Shown one piece after another: positions 1-7,532 of a stretch of 9,649 nt of DNA. Every line of letters begins with the position of its first letter. Within the stretch, counting starts at the first letter, position 1. The DNA is from Pseudomonadota bacterium (lineage in GTDB: Bacteria > Pseudomonadota > Gammaproteobacteria > Burkholderiales > Gallionellaceae). The notes under the pieces were generated by a model. The model had not been told where the DNA came from, did not search any database, and saw only the letters and a program-made list of their open reading frames with translations. The DNA is taken from NCBI GenBank assembly GCA_021781695.1, contig JAJXWG010000047.1, positions 1 through 9,649 of the forward strand. Direction: 5' to 3'. The position numbers and the translations under genes were made by a program.

Positions 1-295
1 CATCCATGGTCTCCTCGTCCGTGACGCGCATTCCCTGGATGAACTCGCCCTGCTTGCCGACGCGTTTCAGAAGCTCGTTGATCTGCGGTCCGCCGCCGTG
101 CACTACCACGGGATTCATGCCGACCAGCTTCAGGAGCACCACATCGCGCGCGAAGCTTTCCTGCAGCGCGGGGTCTGTCATCGCATTGCCGCCGTACTTG
201 ATCACGATGGTCTTGTCGAAAAAGCGCTGGATATAGGGCAGCGCTTCGGAGAGCACGAGCGCCTTCTGCTCGGCTGATGCTGTGGACAGTGGCAT
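1..295 (-). CDS. argB: Acetylglutamate kinase, N-terminal part (cut by window edge)
   Basis: This enzyme phosphorylates N-acetylglutamate with ATP, the second step of arginine synthesis in the cytoplasm. Only the first 98 codons are present; the gene continues past the left edge. Two signatures of the amino-acid kinase fold are visible: KYGGNAM at residues 33-39 (phosphate-binding lysine and glycines) and HGGGPQIN at 66-73 (substrate-binding glycine loop). About 27 residues precede the first beta strand, forming a predicted helix. In the known family such an N-terminal helix goes with hexameric, arginine-inhibited enzymes and is missing from the short E. coli type, so feedback inhibition by arginine is a reasonable inference. 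The ATG at 295 is preceded by AAAGGAA (301-307) five bases upstream, a good ribosome binding site. dnaE lies 84 bases upstream on the same strand. Confidence 0.95.
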   Translation of the reverse strand, partial: MPLSTASAEQKALVLSEALPYIQRFFDKTIVIKYGGNAMTDPALQESFARDVVLLKLVGMNPVVVHGGGPQINELLKRVGKQGEFIQGMRVTDEETMD

Positions 296-322
296 GTTTT
301 TTCCTTTAAGAATTTAGCCGGA

Positions 323-328
323 ATTTTA
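323..328 (-). promoter_or_regulatory. Candidate -10 box for argB
   Basis: The minus strand reads TAAAAT followed by TCCGGC, a common sigma-70 -10 style in betaproteobacteria. It lies 27 bases upstream of the argB start codon, giving a leader of roughly 20 bases. No good -35 hexamer is seen; TTCTGG, 16 bases upstream, is the nearest candidate. I see no hairpin with a T tract after the dnaE stop, so argB may also receive read-through transcription from dnaE. Confidence 0.45.
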
Positions 329-379
329 CACCAGAAGCGCTGCGCCAGAATATGCGCGCCTGCAGCACAAGAAAATCTG

Positions 380-3300
380 CTATCCGTAAACCACTTTCAC
401 GTTCTCCTGCTTCAGCGCGGAACGCAGGTCGGAAAGCAGCTCGTCGCTCACGGTCACACGCCACGCCTCGCCCAGGCGCAGCTGGCATTTAGCCTGATCA
501 TTGCGGTAGTCTAGCAGCACAGGGCACGCCCCCTCGCTCCATGGTTTCAGGATTTCTGCAAGTTTTGCCGCGCCCACTTGGCCGTCGCAATGCAGTGCGA
601 GATGCTTTGCATGATGAGAACGTGCCTGGGCGAAATCATACAGTTCCTCCCCGCTCACGCGCACATTGCCCGAATACTCGTCCAGGCTCGCCTTGCCCTG
701 CACCACCAGCAATTCATCCTCCCTGATCCACTGCCGGCTTCTTTCGTATTCCTCGTTGAAAACCGTCAGCTCGACCTGGGCATCGCCGTCATCCAGGGTG
801 ATCACCGCCATGCGCCCGCGCCTGGTCTGCTGCAACCTGACCCCTGAGATGATGCCGGCAAGCAACACCTGCACACCGCCGCGCTTGGCGCCATATCCTG
901 CGGGCTTGCTGACGAATGAAGGAATGAGGTCGCCCAGCTTCACTTTGATGAAATTTGCCAGTTCCTTTTCGTATTCCTGATAGGGATGGCCGCCAAGATA
1001 CATGCCGAGGCTCGCTTTCTCGTGCGCAAGCTGTTCGCGCATGGACCAGCGCGGCGCATCGGCAGTCTGGTGTATCAGCATGTCATCCGCGTCAGAGTCG
1101 CCAAACAGGCTGTCCTGGTTCGCTGATCTTGCCTGCTGATCGGCGCTCGCAAGCGCTGCATCGACGCTCGCCATCAAAGCCGCCCTGTGATCGTTGACGG
1201 AATCGAACGCTCCGGCGCGGATCAGGGTTTCCATGGTGCGCCTGTTGACCACTCGCTTGTCAACGCGGCGGCAGAAATCGAACAGATCCTTAAAGACGCC
1301 CGATGCCCGCGCGTTGACGATGCTCTCTATCGCAGACTTACCGGTTCCCTTGATAGCACCCAGACCATACGCTATCGTTTTTTCATCCACCGGGGCGAAT
1401 GCATAACTTGAGCTGTTCACATCAGGCAGCAAGATGCGTATGCCCTGTTGCAGCGTATCGGCATAGAAGAAGCGCACCTTGTCTGTGTTGTCCATTTCCG
1501 AGGTCATGGTCGCCGCCATGAACGCGGCAGGATAATGACACTTGAGATAGGCGGTCTGGTAGGCAACCAGCGAATAAGCCGCCGCATGTGACTTGTTGAA
1601 GCCGTAGCCTGCGAAGCTTTCCATCGTGTCGAAGATCTCGTTCGCCTTCTTCTCGTCGATGCCGTTCTTGCCGCTGCCTGCCACGAAGATGCCGCGCTGC
1701 TCGGCCATCTCTTCGGGCTTCTTTTTTCCCATCGCGCGGCGCAGCATGTCAGCTCCGCCCAGCGTGTAGCCCGCGACCACCTGCGCTGCCTGCATCACCT
1801 GTTCCTGGTACACCATGATGCCGTAAGTATTGCCTACCACCTTCTCGAGCAGAGGGTGCGGGATAATCACCTGCTCGCGCCCGTGCTTGCGGTTGATGTA
1901 ATCGGGGATGAACTCCATAGGTCCGGGACGATAAAGCGCATTCAACGCGATCAAGTCTTCCAGGCAATCCGGCCTTGCCTTTATCAGCGTGTCCTTCATG
2001 CCGCGCGATTCGAACTGGAACACCGCGGTAGTGTTGGCGGTCTTGAATATCCTGTCGTAGGTCTCCCTGTCGTCCAATGGGATATTCTCGATCGAGAAGG
2101 ATGCAGGACCCAGGATACCGGATTCAGATGAGCCCTCACCTGCTGCCTCCTGCCTCCCGAACCCTGAATCCTGCTTGATATACCGCACCGCCCAGTCGAT
2201 GATGGTCAGCGTGCGCAGGCCCAGGAAGTCGAACTTCACCAGTCCTATCGCCTCGACATCATCCTTGTCGAACTGGCTGACCACGTTGTTTCCGCCATCC
2301 GAACAGTAAACCGGGCAGAAGTCGCTCAGCTTGCCGGGCGCGATCACCACGCCGCCTGCATGCATGCCGACGTTGCGCGTCAAATCTTCAAGGCGCGAGG
2401 CAAGCTCAAGCAACTCCGGCACACCTTCTTCGCTCTCTGCGACCGCGTTGATTTCGGGCTCCATCTCTCGCGCCTTTGCAAGCGAGACGGGCTTCACGCC
2501 TTCGAGCGGGATCAGCTTGGACAACCGGTCGCACAAGCCATATGGGAATTCCATCACGCGCCCCACATCGCGGATCACCGCTTTGGAGGCCATGGTGCCG
2601 AAAGTGGCAATCTGTGAAACGCACGCCGCGCCGTATTTCTCTTTCACGTAATCGATCACAAGCTCTCGCCCGTCCTGGCAGAAATCCACGTCGAAGTCGG
2701 GCATGGACACGCGTTCGGGATTTAAAAATCGCTCGAACAGCAATTCATAGCGCAGCGGATCGAGATCGGTGATCAAGAGACAATAAGCAACCAGCGATCC
2801 AGCACCCGAACCCCGCCCGGGACCCACAGGTATGCCGTTGGGAAAATCCCCCGAGCGGTAAGCCTTGGCCCAGCGTATGAAGTCCGCGACGATCAGGAAG
2901 TAACCCGGGAAACCCATCTTCACGATGGTCTGTATCTCGAACAGCAGGCGCTCCCGGTATTGCGGAAACTTCGCCGTGCGTTCGGCCTCATCCGGATAAA
3001 GCAGCACCATGCGCTGTTCCAGCCCGCGCTCGGATTCTGAAAGCAGATAATCATCCAGGCTCATGCCATCGGGTGTTGGAAAATCCGGCAGGCGCGGTTT
3101 TCCCAGCACCAGTTCAAGATTGCAGCGGCGGGCGATCTCGACGCTGTTTTGCAGCGCTTCCGGCATGTCCGCAAACAGCGCGCTCATCTCTTCCTGTGTC
3201 TTGAAATACTGTCCTTCCCTGAATGCCCTTTCGCGGCGTTTATCGTTGATCACATAACCTTCTGCGATGCACACCCGCGCCTCGTGCGCCATGAAATCGT

Positions 3301-3925
3301 CCGGGCCCAGAAACTGCACAGGATGGGTTGCAACGACAGGCAGATCGAATTCGGCTGCCAGCGGCAGAACTGACTGTATATAGATTTCTTCATCGGCAAA
3401 TCCCGCGCGCTGCACCTCGATGTAAAAGCGCCTGTCGAAAAGATCAGCCCATGTTCCTGCAAGTTGGCGCGCCTGTGCCGCATTTCCTGCCAGAAGAGCG
3501 CTGCCCACATCGCCAAGATGCGCACCAGAGAGCGCGATCAGCCCTTCCGTTCCCTCATCAACGAACCATTCGCGGCGCAATTCTGGACGGCCGCGGTGCT
3601 GATTCGAAAGATAGGCGCGCGACAGCAGCCTGCAAAGACGCAGATACCCGTCTGCCGTCTGGCAAAGCAGCAGCATTCTGTGCGGCCTGTCGCGATCTGC
3701 TTCATTGGTGATATACACATCCGCACCGGCCAGCGGCTTGATTCCCTTGCCGCGCGCTTCCTTGTAGAATTTCACCAGACCGGAAAAGTTGGACAGATCG
3801 GTCAGCGCAAGCGCGGGCATCCCGTCTTTTTTTGCAGCCTCCACCGCCTTGTCGATGCGCAACATCCCATCGGTGATGGAATACTCGCTGTGCAGACGAA
3901 GATGGACAAAGGCGGGTGATAACAT
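380..3925 (-). CDS. dnaE: DNA polymerase III alpha subunit (replicative polymerase)
   Basis: Catalytic subunit of the chromosomal replicase, 1181 residues, close to E. coli DnaE (1160). In order: an N-terminal PHP domain beginning FVHLRLHSEYS; palm motif GPGRGSGAGS at 368-377; PDFDVDF with catalytic Asp412 and Asp414; the third catalytic aspartate Asp566 in LVKFDFLGLRTL; the GYGFNKSHAAAYS motif at 773-785; an internal beta-clamp binding motif QDSLF at 937-941; an OB fold around 1015-1100; and a C-terminal tau-binding-type region. The frame is open to a GTG at 3964, but I chose the ATG at 3925 because homologues start near this point and a strong -10 box overlaps the upstream GTG. No clear Shine-Dalgarno is seen. 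Residues 586-608 form an odd Gly/Ser/Glu-rich loop encoded by repeat-like DNA. It is a single-copy gene that is essential in its family. Confidence 0.97.
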   Translation of the reverse strand: MLSPAFVHLRLHSEYSITDGMLRIDKAVEAAKKDGMPALALTDLSNFSGLVKFYKEARGKGIKPLAGADVYITNEADRDRPHRMLLLCQTADGYLRLCRLLSRAYLSNQHRGRPELRREWFVDEGTEGLIALSGAHLGDVGSALLAGNAAQARQLAGTWADLFDRRFYIEVQRAGFADEEIYIQSVLPLAAEFDLPVVATHPVQFLGPDDFMAHEARVCIAEGYVINDKRRERAFREGQYFKTQEEMSALFADMPEALQNSVEIARRCNLELVLGKPRLPDFPTPDGMSLDDYLLSESERGLEQRMVLLYPDEAERTAKFPQYRERLLFEIQTIVKMGFPGYFLIVADFIRWAKAYRSGDFPNGIPVGPGRGSGAGSLVAYCLLITDLDPLRYELLFERFLNPERVSMPDFDVDFCQDGRELVIDYVKEKYGAACVSQIATFGTMASKAVIRDVGRVMEFPYGLCDRLSKLIPLEGVKPVSLAKAREMEPEINAVAESEEGVPELLELASRLEDLTRNVGMHAGGVVIAPGKLSDFCPVYCSDGGNNVVSQFDKDDVEAIGLVKFDFLGLRTLTIIDWAVRYIKQDSGFGRQEAAGEGSSESGILGPASFSIENIPLDDRETYDRIFKTANTTAVFQFESRGMKDTLIKARPDCLEDLIALNALYRPGPMEFIPDYINRKHGREQVIIPHPLLEKVVGNTYGIMVYQEQVMQAAQVVAGYTLGGADMLRRAMGKKKPEEMAEQRGIFVAGSGKNGIDEKKANEIFDTMESFAGYGFNKSHAAAYSLVAYQTAYLKCHYPAAFMAATMTSEMDNTDKVRFFYADTLQQGIRILLPDVNSSSYAFAPVDEKTIAYGLGAIKGTGKSAIESIVNARASGVFKDLFDFCRRVDKRVVNRRTMETLIRAGAFDSVNDHRAALMASVDAALASADQQARSANQDSLFGDSDADDMLIHQTADAPRWSMREQLAHEKASLGMYLGGHPYQEYEKELANFIKVKLGDLIPSFVSKPAGYGAKRGGVQVLLAGIISGVRLQQTRRGRMAVITLDDGDAQVELTVFNEEYERSRQWIREDELLVVQGKASLDEYSGNVRVSGEELYDFAQARSHHAKHLALHCDGQVGAAKLAEILKPWSEGACPVLLDYRNDQAKCQLRLGEAWRVTVSDELLSDLRSALKQENVKVVYG
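2120..2171 (-). repeat. Heptamer-periodic segment with inverted-repeat ends inside dnaE
   Basis: Reading the minus strand from 2171, the sequence falls into 7-base units GGATTCA, GGGTTCG, GGAGGCA, GGAGGCA (2171 to 2144), followed by decayed units. The segment is bounded by perfect 8-base inverted repeats, CTGAATCC at 2164-2171 and GGATTCAG at 2120-2127 on the plus strand. It encodes, in frame, part of the loop at residues 586-608 of DnaE (DSGFGRQEAAGEGSSESG and following). I infer a repeat-derived insertion; its true limits need alignment to related dnaE genes. Confidence 0.55.
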
Positions 3926-3954
3926 GACTGAAAGATTATGAAAATTCAGCGCAG

Positions 3955-3963
3955 ATTTTACCA
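3955..3963 (-). promoter_or_regulatory. Extended -10 promoter for dnaE
   Basis: The minus strand reads TGGTAAAAT, an extended -10 element (TGn plus TAAAAT), followed by CTGCGC. A start of transcription near 3948 would leave a leader of about 22 bases before the ATG at 3925 and would place the alternative GTG at 3964 upstream of the transcript. No convincing -35 box is seen, which is usual for extended -10 promoters. Confidence 0.55.
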
Positions 3964-4000
3964 CTATCTGTAATCGGCCGATGAACAGGATGGCCCCTGC

Positions 4001-4009
4001 TGATAGAAT
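4001..4009 (+). promoter_or_regulatory. Extended -10 promoter for the MFS gene
   Basis: TGATAGAAT is an extended -10 element (TG, one base, TAGAAT) followed by GCGGGC. It lies 26 bases before the ATG at 4036, giving a leader of about 20 bases. It points away from the dnaE promoter; the two -10 boxes are about 40 bases apart, so the polymerase footprints would overlap. No clear -35 hexamer or Shine-Dalgarno is visible for this gene. Confidence 0.45.
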
Positions 4010-4035
4010 GCGGGCTGATCAAATCATTCACCGCC

Positions 4036-5274
4036 ATGCAGCCCATCCTCACCCCAAAGCACGAACGCTATCTGCTGCTGACCCTCTCCGGCATACAGTT
4101 CTCCCACATCCTGGACTTCATGATCATGATGCCGTTGGGACCGATACTGATGCGCGAGTTCGGCATCAGCACGCACCAGTTCGGCTTCCTGGTTGCCTCC
4201 TACAGTTTCAGCGCGGCGCTTGCTGGATTGTTCGCATCCACCTTCGTCGACAAGTTCGAGCGCAAACGCCTGCTGCTCACCATCTTTCTGCTGTTCGGCC
4301 TTGCAACGCTGGCCTGTGGCCTTGCGCCCAGCTATCTCGCCCTGCTGATCGCGCGCGGAATGGCAGGCGCCTTCGGCGGCATCATGGGCGCGATGGTGCA
4401 GACACTGGTCGGCGATCTGATTCCGTTCGAGCGCCGCGCCACCGCAAGCGGCATCATCTCCGCCGCGTTTTCGCTGTCCACCGTGGCCGGCGTGCCGCTC
4501 TCGCTCTGGCTTGCCAACCACTTCCAGTGGCGCGCGCCCTTCATCCTGATTGCCTGCATTACCGTGCTGTTTCTTTTCATTGCACAGCGTTCCCTGCCGG
4601 ACGTCCGGCATCACCTGAGCCCTTCGACAAGCTCAGGACAGGCTAAAAGCACACACCCTTTCTCCGCGATGTTCGAAGTGCTGGGGGATGCCAACCATCT
4701 GCGCGCGCTGCTCTTCACGATGCTGGTGCTTTTTTCCGGGTTCACCGTGATCCCTTACATCACCGTCTATGCGGTATCCAATGTCGGCATTGCGCTGCAT
4801 GACATTCCCTATGTGTATCTGGCAGGCGGGGCAGCCACGCTTTTCACTTCGCGCCGCATCGGGCGCATCGCGGATGCGAAGGGCAAGATGAAGGTCTACC
4901 GCATCCTGGCTTTCGCAGCAATCCTGCCGCTGTTCGCCGTCACCCACATCGGCACAGCACCGCTTTGGCTGTGGGTGTCGTGCACCACCGCGTTCTTCGT
5001 GCTGGTCTCGGGGCGCATGATCCCGGCGATGGCGATCATCACTTCGGCTGCCGTGCCTAAACTGCGCGGCACTTTCATGTCGCTCAACGCGGCGATGCAG
5101 CAGCTGGCAAGCGGCCTGGCTGCGATGCTGGCAGGACTCATCACCACGCAAGACGCGTCCGGACACCTCATAGGCTACGACAAGGTAGGCTATGTTGCGA
5201 TTGCAGCCAATCTGCTTGCGATCGCGTTCGTCTCGCGCATCGTGATGCACGATCAGCGTTCTACTTCTGTATGA
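4036..5274 (+). CDS. MFS transporter, DHA1/AraJ-like efflux permease
   Basis: A 412-residue inner-membrane permease of the major facilitator superfamily with about twelve hydrophobic helices in two halves. The N-terminal half has the typical pattern of AraJ/DHA1 exporters: GPILMREFGIS after helix 1, SYSFSAALAGL in helix 2, and a degenerate motif A (FVDKFERKRLLL) in the loop between helices 2 and 3. Helix 5 carries VAGVPLSLWLANHFQWRAPF, a motif-C-like antiporter segment, which suggests export driven by proton exchange. The substrate cannot be told from sequence; drugs, sugars or metabolites are all possible. The central cytoplasmic loop (about 190-215) contains LSPSTSSGQA (194-203), encoded by an inserted palindromic repeat. 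The gene is divergent from dnaE, and its stop overlaps the end of gloA by 14 bases. Confidence 0.85.
   Translation: MQPILTPKHERYLLLTLSGIQFSHILDFMIMMPLGPILMREFGISTHQFGFLVASYSFSAALAGLFASTFVDKFERKRLLLTIFLLFGLATLACGLAPSYLALLIARGMAGAFGGIMGAMVQTLVGDLIPFERRATASGIISAAFSLSTVAGVPLSLWLANHFQWRAPFILIACITVLFLFIAQRSLPDVRHHLSPSTSSGQAKSTHPFSAMFEVLGDANHLRALLFTMLVLFSGFTVIPYITVYAVSNVGIALHDIPYVYLAGGAATLFTSRRIGRIADAKGKMKVYRILAFAAILPLFAVTHIGTAPLWLWVSCTTAFFVLVSGRMIPAMAIITSAAVPKLRGTFMSLNAAMQQLASGLAAMLAGLITTQDASGHLIGYDKVGYVAIAANLLAIAFVSRIVMHDQRSTSV
4614..4643 (+). repeat. Dispersed palindromic repeat inserted in frame in the MFS gene
   Basis: Seven-base perfect arms CCTGAGC (4614-4620) and GCTCAGG (4631-4637) flank a ten-base loop CCTTCGACAA, followed by ACAGGC. 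From memory, the core TTCGACAAGCTCAGG is a very common dispersed repeat in proteobacterial genomes, often seen as spurious peptides such as FDKLRTG or PSTSSGQ. Here it is read as LSPSTSSGQA without breaking the frame, in the loop between transporter helices 6 and 7. Confidence 0.75.
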
Positions 5275-5635
5275 ACTCGATGTAATAGCCGTCCGGATCG
5301 GCGACAAACGCAAGCACGGTCGTGCCGTTCTGCATAGGACCTGCCTCCCTGATCACTTGGCCGCCTTTTTGTCTTACCATCCCGCACGCATAAGCGGCAT
5401 CATCGACCTCGATCGCGATATGTCCGTAGGCAGTACCCAGCTCGTATTTGTCCACCCCCCAGTTGTATGTGAGCTCGAGCACAGCCCCCTCGTCCTGATA
5501 ACCCACAAACGCCAGCGTGAATTTCCCCGCAGGATAATCGTTCCTTCTCAACAGTTTCATGCCAAGCACATCGACATAAAAAGCGATGGAACGCTCCAGA
5601 TCAGTCACCCGCAACATGGTATGCAATATGCGCAT
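5261..5635 (-). CDS. gloA: Lactoylglutathione lyase (glyoxalase I)
   Basis: This cytoplasmic enzyme converts the hemithioacetal of methylglyoxal and glutathione to S-lactoylglutathione, the first step of methylglyoxal detoxification. The 124-residue protein belongs to the vicinal-oxygen-chelate family and matches E. coli GloA closely (ILHTMLRVTDLERSI, then LTYNWGVDKYELGTAYGHIA). By alignment from memory the four metal ligands are His5, Glu54, His72 and Glu120, all present. The protein is of the short type that lacks the insertions of zinc enzymes, so a nickel or cobalt cofactor is likely. Two ATG codons are adjacent (5638 and 5635). AGGAG at 5641-5645 sits five bases from the second but only two from the first, so I chose 5635. 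Its stop overlaps the end of the convergent MFS gene. No hydrolase partner (gloB) is seen in the window. Confidence 0.95.
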   Translation of the reverse strand: MRILHTMLRVTDLERSIAFYVDVLGMKLLRRNDYPAGKFTLAFVGYQDEGAVLELTYNWGVDKYELGTAYGHIAIEVDDAAYACGMVRQKGGQVIREAGPMQNGTTVLAFVADPDGYYIEFIQK

Positions 5636-5719
5636 CATCTCTCCTGAAAAATGGTTTCAAACTGCTTCAATTTTTGCAACGATACAAGGTCGCGAATACA
5701 GGTCTGTCGCTCGCTTCTT

Positions 5720-5736
5720 CCCTCCCTCGCCCTGCC
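5720..5736 (-). other. G-rich tract, possible two-tier G-quadruplex
   Basis: The minus strand reads GGCAGGGCGAGGGAGGG, that is, one GG and three GGG runs with loops of 1-3 bases. It starts ten bases after the stop of the 573-residue gene and lies upstream of gloA on the same strand. It could form a weak quadruplex in the transcript, or it may be simple purine bias. The rest of the 5636-5746 gap shows only the gloA ribosome binding site and no convincing terminator or promoter. Confidence 0.2.
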
Positions 5737-5746
5737 GCTTTCAGAC

Positions 5747-7468
5747 TCAGCGGGATTCGGGTGAAGCAGGACCCTGGTTCAGACTGTCCAGCGCTTTTCT
5801 CTTGTATCTTTCCAGAATACCCGCGCATTCGCCTCCAGGGTAATGATAGGACTCGAAATATCTTTCCCAGTCGGCCGACAGCGCCGAGATATCCAGACTC
5901 TGTATCCTGTCATCAGGTGAGAGCTTCACCGCATTGCGCCAGAAATGCCCGTCCATATCCTCCATGATGAAATAGACGCCTGGATGCTTCAGACTCAGGT
6001 TTTCCGCATCCTTGTAGATGAAGCAGCCTATCGTCCTGACTTCCCTGTTCGCCAGCATCTCCAGTCCCGGGTAAGCATAGGGTACAGCCGCAGCAGTCCA
6101 TCTTTCCATGTCAGGCGAGAAGGAAAGCTTTATGTCCTGTTTGTCATTGAAGTTCTCCAGCACGTCTATACGATCCTGTCTTGCAGTCAGCGCGCTTCTG
6201 AAATTCGCAAGCACAGGGCCGATGAAGTCGCGCCAGCCCTGATAGGAAGGCCCGACGCCGTCCTGAACGTCGCCGATGACGAATTTCGGAGTGGATGCAC
6301 CGTAGAGTTTTTCCAGAAACACCTCTACACCGGGAAACTGCGCAAAACAACGCCTGACCAGAGCAGGGTTCCTGTACCAGCTTGCACCACCCTTGGCTTC
6401 GTCTATGAATGACTTCATCACGATGGCCATGTCGATATTGCTCAGATCCATCTTCCTCAGTTTGTCGGATGCGATGCCGCAAGCCTCGGTCATGTCGTGT
6501 CCTTCGGCAACCGCGACAGTCCGCAACAGGCTGGGGGATGAATCATTGAGAATCTGCAAAAAGTTGTAAGGGCTCCCCGACATCTGATAGTTGAGCACGC
6601 TGGAGGTGGAGATGCTGTCAGGGCTGGGGATGCCGTCTGCATCCGATGAAGCTGTGTCGAACAGACTGCTCATGAAGCTGAAGGTAAACCTCACGGTGAA
6701 CAGCATCGTCTTGTCAGCCTGATCATCCTCCTGCAATTGCATGATCTTCCTGTCCGCAGAATTTCCCAGGCTGCTCTCCGCCCGGTACACCGGAATTTCA
6801 ATCGACCGCAAGCCGCTTCGCAGCTTTGGCCAGGTCAGGGTCATCTTGGTCTTGCTGTCCACCATGCCCTTCATCAACGCATTTGTTCTCGTTTGCGCTT
6901 CGGACAGAACGGGATTGCCCACCGTCGATGCAACCCCGCCGATTGCGGCGGCCGAGCCTCCAGTCGCCACCATTGCCGCAGCACCCAGCAGGAATTTGGC
7001 CGATCCTATGAAGTCCTGCTTGGAATCGCTCGCGCTTTTGACATCAAGGACCAGGGACAATTCTCCGGGATTGAAAACGGAAAAAGTGCCAAGCAGCGCA
7101 AGCGGCACGACATTCATCGGCAGCGTGCTCAAGGTTGCACATTGCGAGCCGTTGTCCCTGCCATCGAAAGTGGCGATGGGGACTTCCTGCCCATCGAGCT
7201 TGCTCTTGAATCCCTTGGTCCTGACCGCCAGCACGAGCTGTGTGTTCTCGCCCCCCCAGAAACTATGGTTTGACAGGGGAACACAGCTCTTTGCCGGTAT
7301 CACCTCGGTCGTCACGGTGACATACCCGTCATGGCCATGACCATCGCGCAGCCATTTTGGCGCATCACCCGGAACATAGGCGGGATGACTGGCTGGAAAG
7401 AAAAAAGTCGATGCGATGCCGGACAAAGGCATTGCCAGGATCATCGTTAATGCGAGGCGAATCTTCAT
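5747..7468 (-). CDS. Exported protein of unknown function, 573 residues
   Basis: I do not recognise this protein. Residues 1-20 form a plausible Sec signal peptide: MKIR, a hydrophobic core, then GIAS before TFFFP, with cleavage near residue 20. There is no lipobox cysteine. The mature part has six cysteines (62, 110, 330, 374, 482, 548), an even number compatible with disulfides in the periplasm or outside the cell. Residues 156-183 are a glycine/alanine-rich hydrophobic stretch (GSAKFLLGAAAMVATGG and on) that could insert in a membrane. Two beta-like regions (about 45-145 and 205-270) flank it. The C-terminal half (about 310-560) is mixed helical with many aromatics and conserved-looking blocks such as YAYPGLEML and YHYPGGECAG. 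The long open frame, signal peptide and own promoter support a real gene. No good Shine-Dalgarno precedes the ATG at 7468. The neighbours give no functional hint. Confidence 0.8.
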   Translation of the reverse strand: MKIRLALTMILAMPLSGIASTFFFPASHPAYVPGDAPKWLRDGHGHDGYVTVTTEVIPAKSCVPLSNHSFWGGENTQLVLAVRTKGFKSKLDGQEVPIATFDGRDNGSQCATLSTLPMNVVPLALLGTFSVFNPGELSLVLDVKSASDSKQDFIGSAKFLLGAAAMVATGGSAAAIGGVASTVGNPVLSEAQTRTNALMKGMVDSKTKMTLTWPKLRSGLRSIEIPVYRAESSLGNSADRKIMQLQEDDQADKTMLFTVRFTFSFMSSLFDTASSDADGIPSPDSISTSSVLNYQMSGSPYNFLQILNDSSPSLLRTVAVAEGHDMTEACGIASDKLRKMDLSNIDMAIVMKSFIDEAKGGASWYRNPALVRRCFAQFPGVEVFLEKLYGASTPKFVIGDVQDGVGPSYQGWRDFIGPVLANFRSALTARQDRIDVLENFNDKQDIKLSFSPDMERWTAAAVPYAYPGLEMLANREVRTIGCFIYKDAENLSLKHPGVYFIMEDMDGHFWRNAVKLSPDDRIQSLDISALSADWERYFESYHYPGGECAGILERYKRKALDSLNQGPASPESR

Positions 7469-7513
7469 ATGTTTTTATGCTGCCCTTGCTCTGTTGCATG
7501 ACGCCACTGCGCG

Positions 7514-7521
7514 ATTTTATA
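7514..7521 (-). promoter_or_regulatory. Candidate -10 box for the 573-residue exported protein gene
   Basis: The minus strand reads TATAAAAT followed by CGCGCAG, about 46 bases before the ATG at 7468. A -35 box at the usual 16-18 base spacing would fall at about 7536-7542, inside the start of the heptamer repeat array (TCCGGA or similar). No consensus TTGACA is present there. Confidence 0.45.
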
Positions 7522-7532
7522 TGCTTTGCTTA

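Noticed and set aside
3464..3919. 151-residue plus-strand frame opposite the start of dnaE
   Set aside because: It lies fully antisense to the PHP domain of dnaE, has no ribosome binding site, and reads as low-plausibility sequence caused by codon bias in dnaE.
3926..3964. GTG at 3964 as the dnaE start
   Set aside because: It overlaps the best -10 box, has no ribosome binding site, and adds residues not typical of DnaE N termini.
3981..4646. 221-residue plus-strand frame overlapping the MFS gene, ending in FDKLRTG
   Set aside because: It is an out-of-frame shadow of the transporter gene. Its final peptide is just another frame of the palindromic repeat.
2103..5774. Shared 9-mer GCAGGACCC at 2103-2111 and 5766-5774, near the dnaE segment and the end of the exported-protein gene
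   Set aside because: Many shared 9-mers are expected by chance in a 9.6 kb window, and the flanks do not align further.
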